Shown: piece after piece, positions 8,525 to 17,433 of the stretch | How the letters are laid out: the number at the start of each line of letters is the position of its first letter | Position numbering within the stretch: position 1 is the first letter of the stretch | Assembly: GCF_016031625.1 (NCBI RefSeq) | Contig: NZ_JACCHP010000006.1 | Coordinates: forward strand, 203,341-267,340 | Length of the DNA: 64,000 nucleotides | Direction: 5' to 3' | From: Bradyrhizobium agreste | GTDB lineage: Bacteria; Pseudomonadota; Alphaproteobacteria; Rhizobiales; Xanthobacteraceae | Position numbers and translations under genes: made by a program | Notes under the pieces: model-generated | The model's database searches: none | Seen by the model: the letters and a program-made list of their open reading frames with translations, nothing else | Told to the model about the DNA's origin: nothing

Positions 8525-8754
8525 GTCCGACCTCATTGTCCAAAAATCCTTCGCGCCGGCGCGTCCCCTGGATGGCCGGGCGCGCCCTGTTTCGCCCATC
8601 GTGCCGCCACATGCAAGCAACCGGAGGGGCGCATTTTGTTGAGGCAGGCCAGCAGGTTCAACGTGGAGGGGCAACTTTACGTGAAACGGCCTCAGTTGCG
8701 GCGTAATGGAACGGTCATTAAAATGTCGAATCTGCGCTTCCTCAGGGAACAGAC

Positions 8755-9600
8755 ATGGTGCACCTTTTCCGGACTTCGCTCGGTATGATGGCGCTCGCCG
8801 CGGCCAGTGTCGGCCTCAGTGGCGGGGCTCAGGCCGCCAACGGTCCGTTTCTCGCGCATCAGGCGCTCTATGACCTCAGCCTGGTTAAATCGCGCACCAA
8901 TTCGGTCAACAGCGCGCGCGGCCGCATCCTCTACAATTTCACGGGGAACGCCTGCGAGGGCTATACCTCGGAATTCCGCCAGGTCTCCGAGCTCGACAGT
9001 GGCGAGGGCAAGGTCACGCTCAGCGATCTCCGCTCCAATTCCTGGGAGGACGCCGCCGGCAAGAGCTACCGCTTCAGGATCGAGACGCGCATGAACGAGG
9101 CGGATGCCGGCCGCGTCGACGGCTCGGCCGAGCGCGACGGCGACCACATCACCGTCAAGCTGAAGCTGCCGGCGCCGAAAACGTTCACGCTCGACGGCAA
9201 GATCGTGTTCCCGACCGAGCAGATCCAGCGCATCATCGCCGCCGCCAAGGACGGCAAGTCGCTGCTCGAGCTGTCCGTCTATGACGGCTCCGACGACGGC
9301 CAGAAGGTCTACAACACGCTGACTGTGATCGGCCAGCCGATCCCTGCCGACCGTGCCACCGCGTCTGATCCGTCGACCGCGGACGAGCACATGAAGTCGC
9401 TGAAGCGCTGGCCGGTCACCGTGAGCTATTTCGACCGGGACGCTCAGCAGAAAGAGGGCGAGCAGACCCCGGTCTATGCGATGGCGTTCGAGCTCTACGA
9501 GAATGGCGTCTCGCGCCAGCTCGTGCTCGACTACAACGATTTTGTCATTTCCGGCGCCATGGGCAAGTTCGACGTCAAGGACAGCAAGCCCTGTAATTGA
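8755..9600 (+). CDS. eipB: EipB-family periplasmic envelope-integrity protein (DUF1849)
   Basis: The 281-residue protein has a signal peptide (cleavage near AQA-AN) and the DUF1849 fold. EipB of Brucella is a periplasmic beta-spiral protein needed for envelope integrity and virulence. Cys67 (NACEGY) and Cys280 (SKPCN) correspond to the conserved disulfide pair of the family. Length is normal. An AGGGA ribosome site precedes the ATG. It is divergent from the RidA gene, with 230 bases between starts. The symbol is transferred by family. Confidence 0.85.
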   Translation: MVHLFRTSLGMMALAAASVGLSGGAQAANGPFLAHQALYDLSLVKSRTNSVNSARGRILYNFTGNACEGYTSEFRQVSELDSGEGKVTLSDLRSNSWEDAAGKSYRFRIETRMNEADAGRVDGSAERDGDHITVKLKLPAPKTFTLDGKIVFPTEQIQRIIAAAKDGKSLLELSVYDGSDDGQKVYNTLTVIGQPIPADRATASDPSTADEHMKSLKRWPVTVSYFDRDAQQKEGEQTPVYAMAFELYENGVSRQLVLDYNDFVISGAMGKFDVKDSKPCN

Positions 9601-9635
9601 GGGCACTCGGCCACGTCGTACGCCACTCTTTCACC

Positions 9636-9794
9636 GTCACCCTGAGGTGGCCGCTTCTTCAGCGGCCCTCGAAGGGCGACGGCCCGGCTGCAGCAGCGGG
9701 GCCGTGCATCCTTCGAGGCTCACGATGGGGCGCTTTGCGCGCCCCATCACTCGCACCTCCAGCGACGACGGCTTTGCCGTCGCGCGGGGATGAC
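9636..9794. repeat. Intergenic inverted repeat, family D
   Basis: The block begins GTCACCCTGAGG and ends CGCGGGGATGACG. Internal complementary pairs include TCGAAGG/CCTTCGA and the short stem GGGGCGC-TTT-GCGCCCC. It occupies most of the 281-base gap between eipB and the second RidA gene; no gene was seen in the remainder. Confidence 0.75.
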
Positions 9795-9881
9795 GGAGCA
9801 AGACTGGTGCGCGTGGCATCTAGCTCTCGTCACACTCTCCAGCTACGCTCCGTCCCAACCACAAACTCGGGGAGCCAGCCC

Positions 9882-10283
9882 ATGCCCAAGCTCGACCATC
9901 TCCGCCCCAGCGGTCTGCATCACAACCCCGCCTATTCCCACGTCGTCACCGCGACGGGCGCGCGCACGATCTACATCTCCGGCCAGGTCTCGACCGACGA
10001 GGAGGGGCGGATCGTTGGCGAGGGCGATATTGCCGCGCAGACGACGCAGGTGATGCAGAATCTCGGCCTCGCGCTGAAGGCGGCGGGGGCGAGCTATTCC
10101 AACATCGTCAAGATCACGACCTTCGTGGTGAACTACAAGCCGGAGCTGCGGCCCATCATCGGCAAGGCCCGCTCCGCCTTCTTCGAAGGCATGGAGCCGC
10201 CCGCCTCGACGCTCGTCGGCGTCTCCGCGCTCGCCGCGCCGGAATGGCTGATCGAGATCGAGGCGGTCGCGGTCGCGGATTGA
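9882..10283 (+). CDS. RidA-family protein, second copy
   Basis: The 133-residue protein is closer to classical RidA in length, with motifs TIYISGQVS and PASTLVGVSAL and the C-terminal IEIEAVAV. It is expected to act on reactive imines or enamines in the cytoplasm. The arginine normally found before the xSTxVG motif is replaced here (EPPASTLVG), so the classical deaminase activity is uncertain. A GGGAG site lies upstream of the ATG. It is not closely similar to the RidA at 8057-8524 and is probably a separate subfamily. Confidence 0.85.
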   Translation: MPKLDHLRPSGLHHNPAYSHVVTATGARTIYISGQVSTDEEGRIVGEGDIAAQTTQVMQNLGLALKAAGASYSNIVKITTFVVNYKPELRPIIGKARSAFFEGMEPPASTLVGVSALAAPEWLIEIEAVAVAD

Positions 10284-10288
10284 GCGGG

Positions 10289-10696
10289 CTAAGAGTGCTT
10301 CGCTCTGGACATCTCCCGTAGAACAGCCATCGCTTCATCGGCCTGGTCGACAGGCACGAAGAGGTGGTCGTGATGAAAGGCCGACACGGCGTTCACACTG
10401 ATGCCTGCCTCGGCGAGGCGCGCCGTGATGGCTGCCAGAAAGCCCACTGCATCCAGCGCGGAGTGAACCGTCAGCGTGATCAGGCGCGCCGGAAAATCGT
10501 GGCGTAGTCCGGCACGCTCGGCCTCCTCTTGTCTTATGATGAGGGTTGTTCCTTCGAGTTCGCGGAATGTCAGCGTCGGGCTGATCGTGGCTGGAATGCT
10601 CACGCCTGGCGCAAGCGTGCAGAACACGAAGGTGCCGTTCACCAGCTCCGGCTTCATGACTTTCAGCAGCACGTTGAGATCGCGTTCGCCGGTCAC
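10289..10696 (-). CDS. ACT-domain protein
   Basis: The 135-residue protein consists of two ACT-like halves, with the C-terminal half AVGFLAAITARLAEAGISVNAVSA showing the typical beta-alpha-beta pattern. Such small stand-alone ACT proteins bind amino acids, but no function is known for this family. It is convergent with the RidA gene, only 5 bases apart. Confidence 0.8.
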   Translation of the reverse strand: MTGERDLNVLLKVMKPELVNGTFVFCTLAPGVSIPATISPTLTFRELEGTTLIIRQEEAERAGLRHDFPARLITLTVHSALDAVGFLAAITARLAEAGISVNAVSAFHHDHLFVPVDQADEAMAVLREMSRAKHS

Positions 10697-10886
10697 GGTG
10701 CGAGCCTCCGGACGAGGAGGGGCGTCTGCGTCGTTGCGAAGCTATCGGCGCCAGCGGCCATGTCCAACATACCTTTGTATATCTCCTCTAATCCTTCTCA
10801 TGCGCTGGGCTTACGCTGGTACAATTGAGCGACGGCGGGAGATTCTTACAATTTGAGTCCACGCGGGTCACTGCGAGGAAGCTCAA

Positions 10887-11042
10887 ATGAACGTCGTCAT
10901 TCGAAAGCTCAACGGCTTGTGGCACCTCATCATCGGGTCCTGTCAGATCCGAACTCCGTTCCTGGAGACTCAGGATCGGGAGTTGGTCGTTCAGTATGCC
11001 AGGCGCGCCTATCCGGGGGCACGGATCTTCGAACGCGACTGA
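10887..11042 (+). CDS. Small hypothetical protein, 51 residues
   Basis: An ATG preceded by GAGGAA opens a 51-codon frame with a natural C terminus YARRAYPGARIFERD. The composition (mixed hydrophobic and charged residues, no low complexity) looks like a real protein. It lies between the divergent ACT gene and convergent dinB. No family is recognised. Confidence 0.5.
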   Translation: MNVVIRKLNGLWHLIIGSCQIRTPFLETQDRELVVQYARRAYPGARIFERD

Positions 11043-11058
11043 GTCGACCAGGACCAGA

Positions 11059-12363
11059 TCACTCCTGCGCCTTCTCGGGCCCCTCATAGGCGATGCCGCG
11101 GATCACCGCGGCGCTGCCGAACTTCTTGCGCAGGCTGTCCACCGCGCGTTCGGCGTGGGCGGCGCGGCGGTCGAGCATGTCGGTGTCGTCGATCGCGGAG
11201 CCCTCGCGCAGCGCGCTGACGCCGGCGCCCATCAGGCGAAAGGCGGTGCCGTCCATTTCCTTGGCCAGCATCTCGCGGCAGATCGAGAAGATCTTTGCGG
11301 CGAGCTGGGTCGGGGCGGCGATCGACTGCGAGCGCGTGCGCTGGCGGAAATCTGCGGTTTTCAGCTTCAGCGTCACGGTGGAGCCGGCGAGCGCGCTGCT
11401 CTTCAGCCGCGACGACGTCTTCTCGCAGAGCCGCCACAGGATTTTTTCCAGTGTCGCGAAATCGCGGATGTCGGTCTCGAAGGTGGTCTCGCTGGAAATG
11501 GTCTTGGCGCCGCGGTCGGGCTCGACGCGGCGCTCGTCGATGCCGCGCGCGAGCCGCCACAACCGGCGGCCGTCGCTCGGAAACTGCCGCATCAGCTCGA
11601 TCTCGTCGGCCTTCTGCAGATCGGCGATGATGCGGAAGCCGCGCTGGATCAGGCGCTCCTGTGTTGCGGGGCCGACGCCGAAGATGAAGCCGACCGGTTT
11701 TTCCGCCAGCATCAATCGGGCTTCCTCCTGGTCGAGCGCGGCAAAGCCGCGCGGCTTGTCGAGGTCGGAGGCGATCTTGGCCAGGAACTTGTTGCAGGAC
11801 AAGCCGACCGAGACGGTGATGCCGATGTCGCGCTCGACGTCGCGGGCGAAGCGCGCCAGCACCTTGGCGGGGACCATGCCGTGCACCCGCTCGGTGCCGG
11901 AGAGATCGAGAAACGCCTCGTCGATCGAGAGCGGCTCGACCAGCGGCGTCAGCGCCTGCATCGCCTGACGGACCTCGCGGCCGACCCGGACGTACTTTGC
12001 CATGTCCGGGCGGATCACGGTCGCATGCGGACAGGCTTCCAAAGCCTTGAACATCGGCATCGCCGAGCGCACGCCATAGGTGCGCGCGATGTAGCAGGCG
12101 GCCGACACCACGCCGCGCTTGCCCCCGCCGATGATGACGGGCTTGTCGGCGATAGCAGGATTGTCGCGCTTCTCGACCGTCGCGTAGAAGGCGTCGCAGT
12201 CGATATGGGCGATGGTGAGGCCCGCGAGCGAGCGGTGGCGGACGAGGCGGGGGGAACCGCAGGCCGAGCAGCGCCGCACGCCCAAGTTCTGTACCCCCAT
12301 GTCGAGGTCGGCCAGACAATCCCGGCAGAAGCAGCGGGGCCCGGCCGGCTCTGGAACGCTCAC
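11059..12363 (-). CDS. dinB: DNA polymerase IV (Y family) with N-terminal Cys-rich module
   Basis: The 434-residue protein is a Y-family translesion polymerase. Its catalytic acidic residues are D55 (HIDCDAF) and D148/E149 (LSIDEAF), followed by the thumb, HhH and little-finger regions. It extends lesion or mismatch ends in the cytoplasm, usually under SOS or stress control. The first 45 residues carry CFCRDC and CSAC, a likely zinc ribbon absent from E. coli DinB. The start is a GTG overlapping the TGA of the upstream DUF3572 gene (GTGA), so the two are translationally coupled. No clear LexA box was seen. Confidence 0.92.
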   Translation of the reverse strand: MSVPEPAGPRCFCRDCLADLDMGVQNLGVRRCSACGSPRLVRHRSLAGLTIAHIDCDAFYATVEKRDNPAIADKPVIIGGGKRGVVSAACYIARTYGVRSAMPMFKALEACPHATVIRPDMAKYVRVGREVRQAMQALTPLVEPLSIDEAFLDLSGTERVHGMVPAKVLARFARDVERDIGITVSVGLSCNKFLAKIASDLDKPRGFAALDQEEARLMLAEKPVGFIFGVGPATQERLIQRGFRIIADLQKADEIELMRQFPSDGRRLWRLARGIDERRVEPDRGAKTISSETTFETDIRDFATLEKILWRLCEKTSSRLKSSALAGSTVTLKLKTADFRQRTRSQSIAAPTQLAAKIFSICREMLAKEMDGTAFRLMGAGVSALREGSAIDDTDMLDRRAAHAERAVDSLRKKFGSAAVIRGIAYEGPEKAQE

Positions 12364-12671
12364 GGCACGTCGCGCTCCCAGGAGGGGTCGCCGAGCGCAT
12401 CGCCGAGGACCTGCCGCGCCGCGGCAACGTTGGTCGGGTGCAGTTCGGCGGCCTTGGCAAAGGCTTTCACCGTGGCGTCGTCCCGCATCACGAAATCGAG
12501 CACGCTGAGGAGGAAATTCGGGTCCGCGCCGGCGTTGCGCAGGGTCTCCGGGCCGACCCCCGTCTCGGCCAGGAACAGGCCCAGCCGCTCAGGCTCGCCC
12601 GCAACGAAGGACAAGGCCTGAATCGCAACGATTTCAGCGACTTCGCGGGGGTTGTGAACAGGCTTTTTCAC
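12360..12671 (-). CDS. DUF3572 protein
   Basis: The 103-residue, mostly helical protein matches the alphaproteobacterial DUF3572 family of unknown function, with the motif ALSFVAGEPERLGLFLAETG. The start appears to be a GTG (12671). Its stop overlaps the start of dinB, which suggests a shared transcript and a possible link with DNA damage tolerance. That link is inference from position only. Confidence 0.8.
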   Translation of the reverse strand: MKKPVHNPREVAEIVAIQALSFVAGEPERLGLFLAETGVGPETLRNAGADPNFLLSVLDFVMRDDATVKAFAKAAELHPTNVAAARQVLGDALGDPSWERDVP

Positions 12672-12915
12672 GGGGACGGTTTGCCTTTCCGTTAACTTTC
12701 GGGCTCTAATTTGGAATCATCATGCCCGAGTCTCGTGCTCGAGTCTTGCGGCCCCGGACAAGCAACTGGAAACCACATCGCAGAAAGTGGCCCCTCGGGT
12801 TTAACGAAACTCAAGCGAATCTGAGGCTAGTTTGAATCCAGTTTTCGAAACGCCGGAAAGCGGCGTCTGAGGCGTCTCACATGTACCGGTCCTTCGGACC
12901 AATCAGGAGGGCGGG

Positions 12916-13281
12916 ATGGCTAAGACCGTCCTGATCGTGGAAGACAACGAGCTCAACATGAAGCTCTTCCGCGACCTGTTGGAGGCGCACGGGTACCAGA
13001 CCTCCGGCACCAGCAACGGCTACGAGGCGCTCGACCTCGTGCGCAAGATGCGGCCCGACCTCGTGCTGATGGACATCCAGCTGCCGCAGGTCTCCGGCCT
13101 CGAGGTGACGCGCTGGATCAAGGACGATCCGGAGCTGCGTGCCATTCCCGTCGTCGCGGTCACGGCGTTCGCGATGAAGGGCGACGAAGAGCGCATCCGC
13201 GAGGGCGGCTGCGAAGCTTATTTGTCCAAGCCGATCTCGGTCGGCAAATTCATTGAGACGGTCCGGCGTTTTATCGGATAG
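12916..13281 (+). CDS. divK: Single-domain response regulator DivK
   Basis: The 121-residue receiver domain has acidic residues near the N terminus (VEDNELNMK), the phospho-acceptor D53 (LMDIQLP), T83-type switch region VTAFAMKGD and K105-type YLSKPIS. In Caulobacter, DivK is phosphorylated by DivJ, dephosphorylated by PleC, and controls CtrA through DivL and CckA. The GGAGGGCGGG ribosome site precedes the ATG. It is followed after 14 bases by pleD, the arrangement found in many alphaproteobacteria. The 244-base upstream gap shows no complete TTAA-N7-TTAA CtrA box. Confidence 0.95.
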   Translation: MAKTVLIVEDNELNMKLFRDLLEAHGYQTSGTSNGYEALDLVRKMRPDLVLMDIQLPQVSGLEVTRWIKDDPELRAIPVVAVTAFAMKGDEERIREGGCEAYLSKPISVGKFIETVRRFIG

Positions 13282-13295
13282 GAAGTGAGTTCACA

Positions 13296-14669
13296 GTGTC
13301 CGCGCGTATCCTGGTCGTCGACGACGTCCCCGCCAACGTCAAGCTGTTAGAGGCCCGCCTCTCCGCCGAATATTTCGACGTGATGACCGCCGCGAACGGC
13401 GCCGAGGCGCTCGCGATCTCGAGGCGTGCCGAATGCGACATCATCCTGCTCGACGTGATGATGCCCGACATGGACGGCTTCGAGGTCTGCCGCCGCCTCA
13501 AGACCGATCCGGCCACGCATCACATTCCTGTCGTGATGGTCACCGCGCTCGACAGCCCCGCCGACCGCAACCGCGGGCTCGAGGCCGGTGCCGACGACTT
13601 CCTGACCAAACCCGTCTCCGACGTCGTGCTGATCGCGCGCGTGCGTTCGCTGACGCGGCTGAAGATGATGACGGATGAATTGCGCATGCGCGCCATCACC
13701 TCGCTCGAGATCGGCATGCAGGCGCCCGAGCGCAGCGCCGTCGCCGACACCGGCAAGGGCGGCCGCATCCTCCTGGTCGATGACCGCCAGTCCTCCTACG
13801 AGCGGCTGGCGACGATCCTCGCCGCCGAGCACACGGTCGATGTCGAGCCGAACCCGACGGAGGCGCTGTTCCACGCCGCCGAGGGCAATTACGACCTCCT
13901 GATCGTCTCGCTCGACCTCAACAATTTCGACGGCCTGCGCCTGTGCAGCCAGGCGCGCTCGCTGGAGCGCACGCGCCACGTGCCGATCCTGGCCATCGCC
14001 GACCCCGAGAACTCGACACGGCTGCTGCGGGGCCTCGAGATCGGCGTCAACGACTACCTGCTGCGCCCGATCGACAAGACCGAGCTCTTGGCGCGCGCCC
14101 GCACCCAGATCCGCCGCCGCCGCTACACCGATCATTTGCGCGACAACGTGCAGAACTCGATCGAGATGGCGATCACCGACGCGCTCACCGGCCTGCACAA
14201 TCGCCGCTACATGGAGACCCACCTGGCGACGCTCGCCGAGCAGGCCTCAACCCGGGGCAAGCCGCTGGCGCTGATGATCCTGGACATCGACTACTTCAAG
14301 TCGATCAACGACAATTACGGCCACGATGCCGGCGACGACGTGCTGCGCGAGTTCGCGGTGCGCGTGCGCAAGTCGATCCGCGGCATTGACCTGGCGTGCC
14401 GCTACGGCGGCGAGGAATTCGTCATCGTGATGCCGGAGACCGATCTCCACGTCGCCGGCATGGTCGCCGAGCGCCTGCGCCGCTCGATCGCGGGCGAGCC
14501 CTTCGCGATTCACAAGGGGGCCAAGCGCATCGAGGTCACGATCTCGATCGGCCTCACCACCCTGGAGCGAAAGGGCGAGTCGGTCGCCGACGTCCTCAAG
14601 CGCGCCGACACCGCGCTCTACCGCGCCAAGCACGACGGCCGCAATCGCGTCGTGTCGCAGGCGGCGTGA
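13296..14669 (+). CDS. pleD: Response regulator / diguanylate cyclase PleD
   Basis: The 457-residue protein has REC (phospho-acceptor D53, LLDVMMPD), a second degenerate REC (about 155-275) used as a dimerisation adaptor, and a GGDEF domain (about 290-455). The active site is YGGEEF and the inhibitory I-site RGID lies just before it. PleD makes cyclic di-GMP at the pole and drives the swarmer-to-stalked transition in Caulobacter. The GTG start at 13296 has a GGAAG site upstream and gives the expected N terminus. It forms an operon with divK. Confidence 0.95.
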   Translation: MSARILVVDDVPANVKLLEARLSAEYFDVMTAANGAEALAISRRAECDIILLDVMMPDMDGFEVCRRLKTDPATHHIPVVMVTALDSPADRNRGLEAGADDFLTKPVSDVVLIARVRSLTRLKMMTDELRMRAITSLEIGMQAPERSAVADTGKGGRILLVDDRQSSYERLATILAAEHTVDVEPNPTEALFHAAEGNYDLLIVSLDLNNFDGLRLCSQARSLERTRHVPILAIADPENSTRLLRGLEIGVNDYLLRPIDKTELLARARTQIRRRRYTDHLRDNVQNSIEMAITDALTGLHNRRYMETHLATLAEQASTRGKPLALMILDIDYFKSINDNYGHDAGDDVLREFAVRVRKSIRGIDLACRYGGEEFVIVMPETDLHVAGMVAERLRRSIAGEPFAIHKGAKRIEVTISIGLTTLERKGESVADVLKRADTALYRAKHDGRNRVVSQAA

Positions 14670-14870
14670 GGGCCGGACACAAAAAGTGCGAAAACAACCC
14701 CATGCACAGTAGGCGGCACTAGCCGGATCAATGGGTTATGCAGGCGACAAGATCGCCCGCGCAGGCAGCAACGCCGTTTGACCCGTCGGGCAAAACAGGA
14801 GCATATTGGTAAGGTCGCGAAATGGTCCTGACGAGTAGTCAGGTGTCCGCGCTTCCTCCACGAATTCCGC

Positions 14871-14972
14871 TGTCATTCCCCGCGAAAGCGGGAAATCCAG
14901 TACGCCGCAGCTTCCCGGGTCTAGCCTCACTGCCTCTGGAATACTGGATCACCCGCTTTCGCGGGTGATGAC
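14871..14972. repeat. Intergenic inverted repeat, family C
   Basis: The arms TGTCATTCCCCGCGAAAGCG and CGCTTTCGCGGGTGATGACA pair, with inner arms ATCCAGTA and TACTGGAT. A related, longer copy is at 62475-62625. It lies between the convergent pleD and TetR genes; the other 220 bases of that gap hold no recognised gene. Confidence 0.85.
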
Positions 14973-14992
14973 ACCGTTGGGTGCGGCGACGT

Positions 14993-15601
14993 CTATTGTG
15001 GCGCGCGCTTGCGTCCCTTCACCGGCTTCTCCGCATCCTCGCCCACATCCACCCCCGCATTCCGCAGCAACACCTTCGCCGCTTCCTTGGCCGCCCGTGC
15101 CATCGCCGGATCATCGCGCACGAGGTCCTGCGCGATGGAGCCGTCGACCAGCAGCACGAGCTGCGTCGCCAGCGCATCGGCATCGGCAACGCCGAGCTCG
15201 GTCAGGCGGTCGCGAAACCAGAGGCGGCGGCTTTCCTTGAAGGCGATGGCGATCTTCTTCACGGTGCGGTCGGCGGGGCCGAGCTCGGCGACCGCGTTGA
15301 CGAACGGGCAGCCGCGAAAGTCCTTCGCCGCAAAGCGCCGCTCCAACGAATCGAAGGTGGCGAGGATCTGCTCGGCGGGCGGCTTGTCGGACGGGCGTGC
15401 GCTGACGAAGCGGCGCTCGAGATAGGCCGCGATCAGCGCGTCCTTGGACGGGAAGTGATTGTACAGCGTGCGCTTAGAGATGCCGATTTCGGCCGCGATG
15501 GTGTCGACGCCAATGGCGCGAATACCTTGCAGGTAGAACAGCTTGTCGGCGGTCTGAAGGATCCGCTCTTTCATCGTCTGTGGGGCAGGCGGGGGAGCCA
15601 T
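14993..15601 (-). CDS. TetR-family transcriptional repressor
   Basis: The 202-residue protein has a TetR helix-turn-helix (residues about 25-60, including IGVDTIAAEIGISKRTLYNH) and a C-terminal ligand domain. An ATG at 15601 gives a short tail before the HTH; the frame is open much further upstream but that is the antisense of the MFS gene. It is divergent from the MFS transporter with a palindromic operator between them, so it probably represses the transporter and itself until a ligand binds. The ligand is unknown. Confidence 0.9.
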   Translation of the reverse strand: MAPPPAPQTMKERILQTADKLFYLQGIRAIGVDTIAAEIGISKRTLYNHFPSKDALIAAYLERRFVSARPSDKPPAEQILATFDSLERRFAAKDFRGCPFVNAVAELGPADRTVKKIAIAFKESRRLWFRDRLTELGVADADALATQLVLLVDGSIAQDLVRDDPAMARAAKEAAKVLLRNAGVDVGEDAEKPVKGRKRAPQ

Positions 15602-15652
15602 GCAGCGGAATGCGTCCTGTTCGCTTGACAGCCGCTTCCATCTATAGCCTAA

Positions 15653-15670
15653 GTAAACAGGTCTGTGTAC
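15653..15670. promoter_or_regulatory. Probable TetR operator between TetR and MFS genes
   Basis: GTAAACAG-GT-CTGTGTAC is an 18-base palindrome with one mismatched pair. It lies 52 bases from the TetR start and 61 from the MFS start. A TTGACA hexamer at 15625-15630 reads toward the MFS gene, with the palindrome falling across the expected -10 region. This placement is ideal for steric repression. The assignment is inference from symmetry and position. Confidence 0.65.
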
Positions 15671-15731
15671 CCAAAAACATCGGCAAAAGCAGACGACGGC
15701 ACGCGTGCCGCGCCCAAAAGGGAGAAGAAAA

Positions 15732-16970
15732 ATGCCCCTGCTGCAGGTCCTGCGCCCGACCTTGCCGATCCTGATCGGCGCCTCGATCATGTTGACGTTG
15801 AGCATGGGACTGCGGCAGTCGCTCGGCATCTTCATGCAGCCGCTGACGCACGACATCCACATTTCGATCTCGGATTTCACGCTGGCGCTGGCGGTGCAGA
15901 ACCTCGCCTGGGGCTTCCTGCAGCCGCCCGCCGGCGCGCTCACCGTGCGCTACGGCTTTCGCCCGATCATGATCGCCGGCGCGCTGATGTACATTGCGGG
16001 CCTCGCGCTGATGGCAACGGCGAATGGGCTTCTCAGCATCATGATCGGCGCCGGCGTGCTGATCGGGACCTCGCTCGCCTGCACCGCGGCGGCGATCGCG
16101 ATGTCGGTGGCGGCGCGTGCGGTGCCGGAGACGGTGCGCTCGACCGTGCTCGGCATCGTCTCCGGCGCGGGCTCGCTCGGCGCGCTGCTGTCGGCGCCGA
16201 TCGGGCAGATGCTCAACGAGGGTTTTGGCTGGCGCATCGGGCTCGCCGGCTTCGTCATCATGTCGGCGCTGATGATTCCCGCAGCGTGGTATGCCGGCCG
16301 CGTCGACAAGATTCCGCTGCCGAAGCCGGCCGCCGATGACATCGGTGACGCCTCGGCGGCAATTGCGGCGAGAACCGCGTTCGGCAATGCCTCCTTCGTG
16401 GTGATGACCTGCGCCTATCTCGTCTGCGGCATGCAGCTCGTGTTCCTCACCACGCATCTGCCGTCGTACCTCGCGATCTGCGGCCTCGATCCGATGCTGA
16501 GCGCACAGACGCTCGGCATGATCGGCGGCTTCAACGTGCTGGGCTCGCTGTTCTTCGGCTGGGCCGGCCAGCGCTGGAACAAGCTGGCGCTGCTCGGCGC
16601 AATCTACATCCTGCGCTCGCTCGCGCTCGCCTGGTACTTCATGCTGCCGGCAAGCCCGTTCTCGACGCTGCTGTTCGGCGCGATCATGGGGTTTTTGTGG
16701 ATGGGCGTCGGCCCGCTGGTCGCGGGCGCGGTCGCCGAGATGTTCGGCCTGCGCTGGCAGGCGATGATCCAGGGCCTCGCTTTCATGAGCCACCAGGTCG
16801 GCAGCTTCCTCGGCGCCTATGGAGGCGGGCTGCTCTACGACGCGCTCGGCTCCTACACCATGGCCTGGCGCATCGGCGTCGCGCTCGGCCTCGCCGGCGG
16901 CATCGTGCAGGTCGCGTTCGCGCTCGTCAGGCCATCGCAGCCGCCGGCGCCGGTGTTGCGGACAGCGTAG
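15732..16970 (+). CDS. MFS transporter
   Basis: The 412-residue inner-membrane protein has about twelve hydrophobic segments and a cytoplasmic loop in the middle (residues about 195-220). The N-terminal half resembles the monocarboxylate/OFA-type MFS branch (LRQSLGIFMQPL; GFLQPPAGAL). A GGGAGAAG site sits upstream of the ATG at 15732, which was chosen over an earlier in-frame ATG. Control by the divergent TetR gene is likely. Substrate unknown: efflux of a toxic compound or uptake of an organic acid are both possible. Confidence 0.88.
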   Translation: MPLLQVLRPTLPILIGASIMLTLSMGLRQSLGIFMQPLTHDIHISISDFTLALAVQNLAWGFLQPPAGALTVRYGFRPIMIAGALMYIAGLALMATANGLLSIMIGAGVLIGTSLACTAAAIAMSVAARAVPETVRSTVLGIVSGAGSLGALLSAPIGQMLNEGFGWRIGLAGFVIMSALMIPAAWYAGRVDKIPLPKPAADDIGDASAAIAARTAFGNASFVVMTCAYLVCGMQLVFLTTHLPSYLAICGLDPMLSAQTLGMIGGFNVLGSLFFGWAGQRWNKLALLGAIYILRSLALAWYFMLPASPFSTLLFGAIMGFLWMGVGPLVAGAVAEMFGLRWQAMIQGLAFMSHQVGSFLGAYGGGLLYDALGSYTMAWRIGVALGLAGGIVQVAFALVRPSQPPAPVLRTA

Positions 16971-17433
16971 GGCGGGGCGTGCGGTCGCTTTCTTTGGCTT
17001 TGCACCCAAGAGCTGCCGCTCTCACAAATTCGCATTTGCCCCAAAGCGCTCGATTGCTGACGTGCGAGAGAACCTTTCGTCGACTCGGCAGGCGGTAGTT
17101 GGTGGCCTTCCAATTTCGCGTTTGGGTCGTGTCAGGCTGTGGTCAGCTTTCTCAGATTGAAAATGGGCTTGAGTTGCAGAGTGTTAGCCAGTTCATAATC
17201 CTAATTGCGCCGGCCAGGTTAAGCTTTTCGAGACAACCGCTCGGGAGGCAACGATGACACCCGGCTGGCTCATTTCCCTGCGACTATCGCCTGTGTCTAC
17301 TTCCTGGCCATTGTGAGTTTGATCATGCTTGGCGCTTGGTAGGCGGCTGACGAAGAGAATAAGAGCGCGCTCTGAAGATTCGCCCATAGACCGACGCGAA
17401 CTCATGTCGGTCGGAATTCGATCGGGTGCGGCC
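16971..17433. other. 463-base gap without an intact gene
   Basis: This stretch is lower in GC than its flanks. Apart from the possible frameshifted small membrane-peptide gene at 17254-17342 nothing was recognised; a promoter for the large cyclase gene is presumably here but no consensus stands out. Confidence 0.5.
17254..17342 (+). pseudogene. Possible frameshifted 29-residue membrane peptide gene
   Basis: A strong GGGAGG ribosome site precedes an ATG. The first nine codons read MTPGWLISL, then the frame breaks. In the frame shifted by one base the sequence continues as ACVYFLAIVSLIMLGAW and ends in TAG. The span is 89 bases, exactly one short of a 29-codon gene plus stop, so a single-base loss (or a sequencing error) near 17281 would explain it. 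No family is recognised. Confidence 0.35.

Noticed and set aside
12672..12915. Possible CtrA box upstream of divK
   Set aside because: Two TTAAC half-sites are present but none has a second TTAA at the right spacing.
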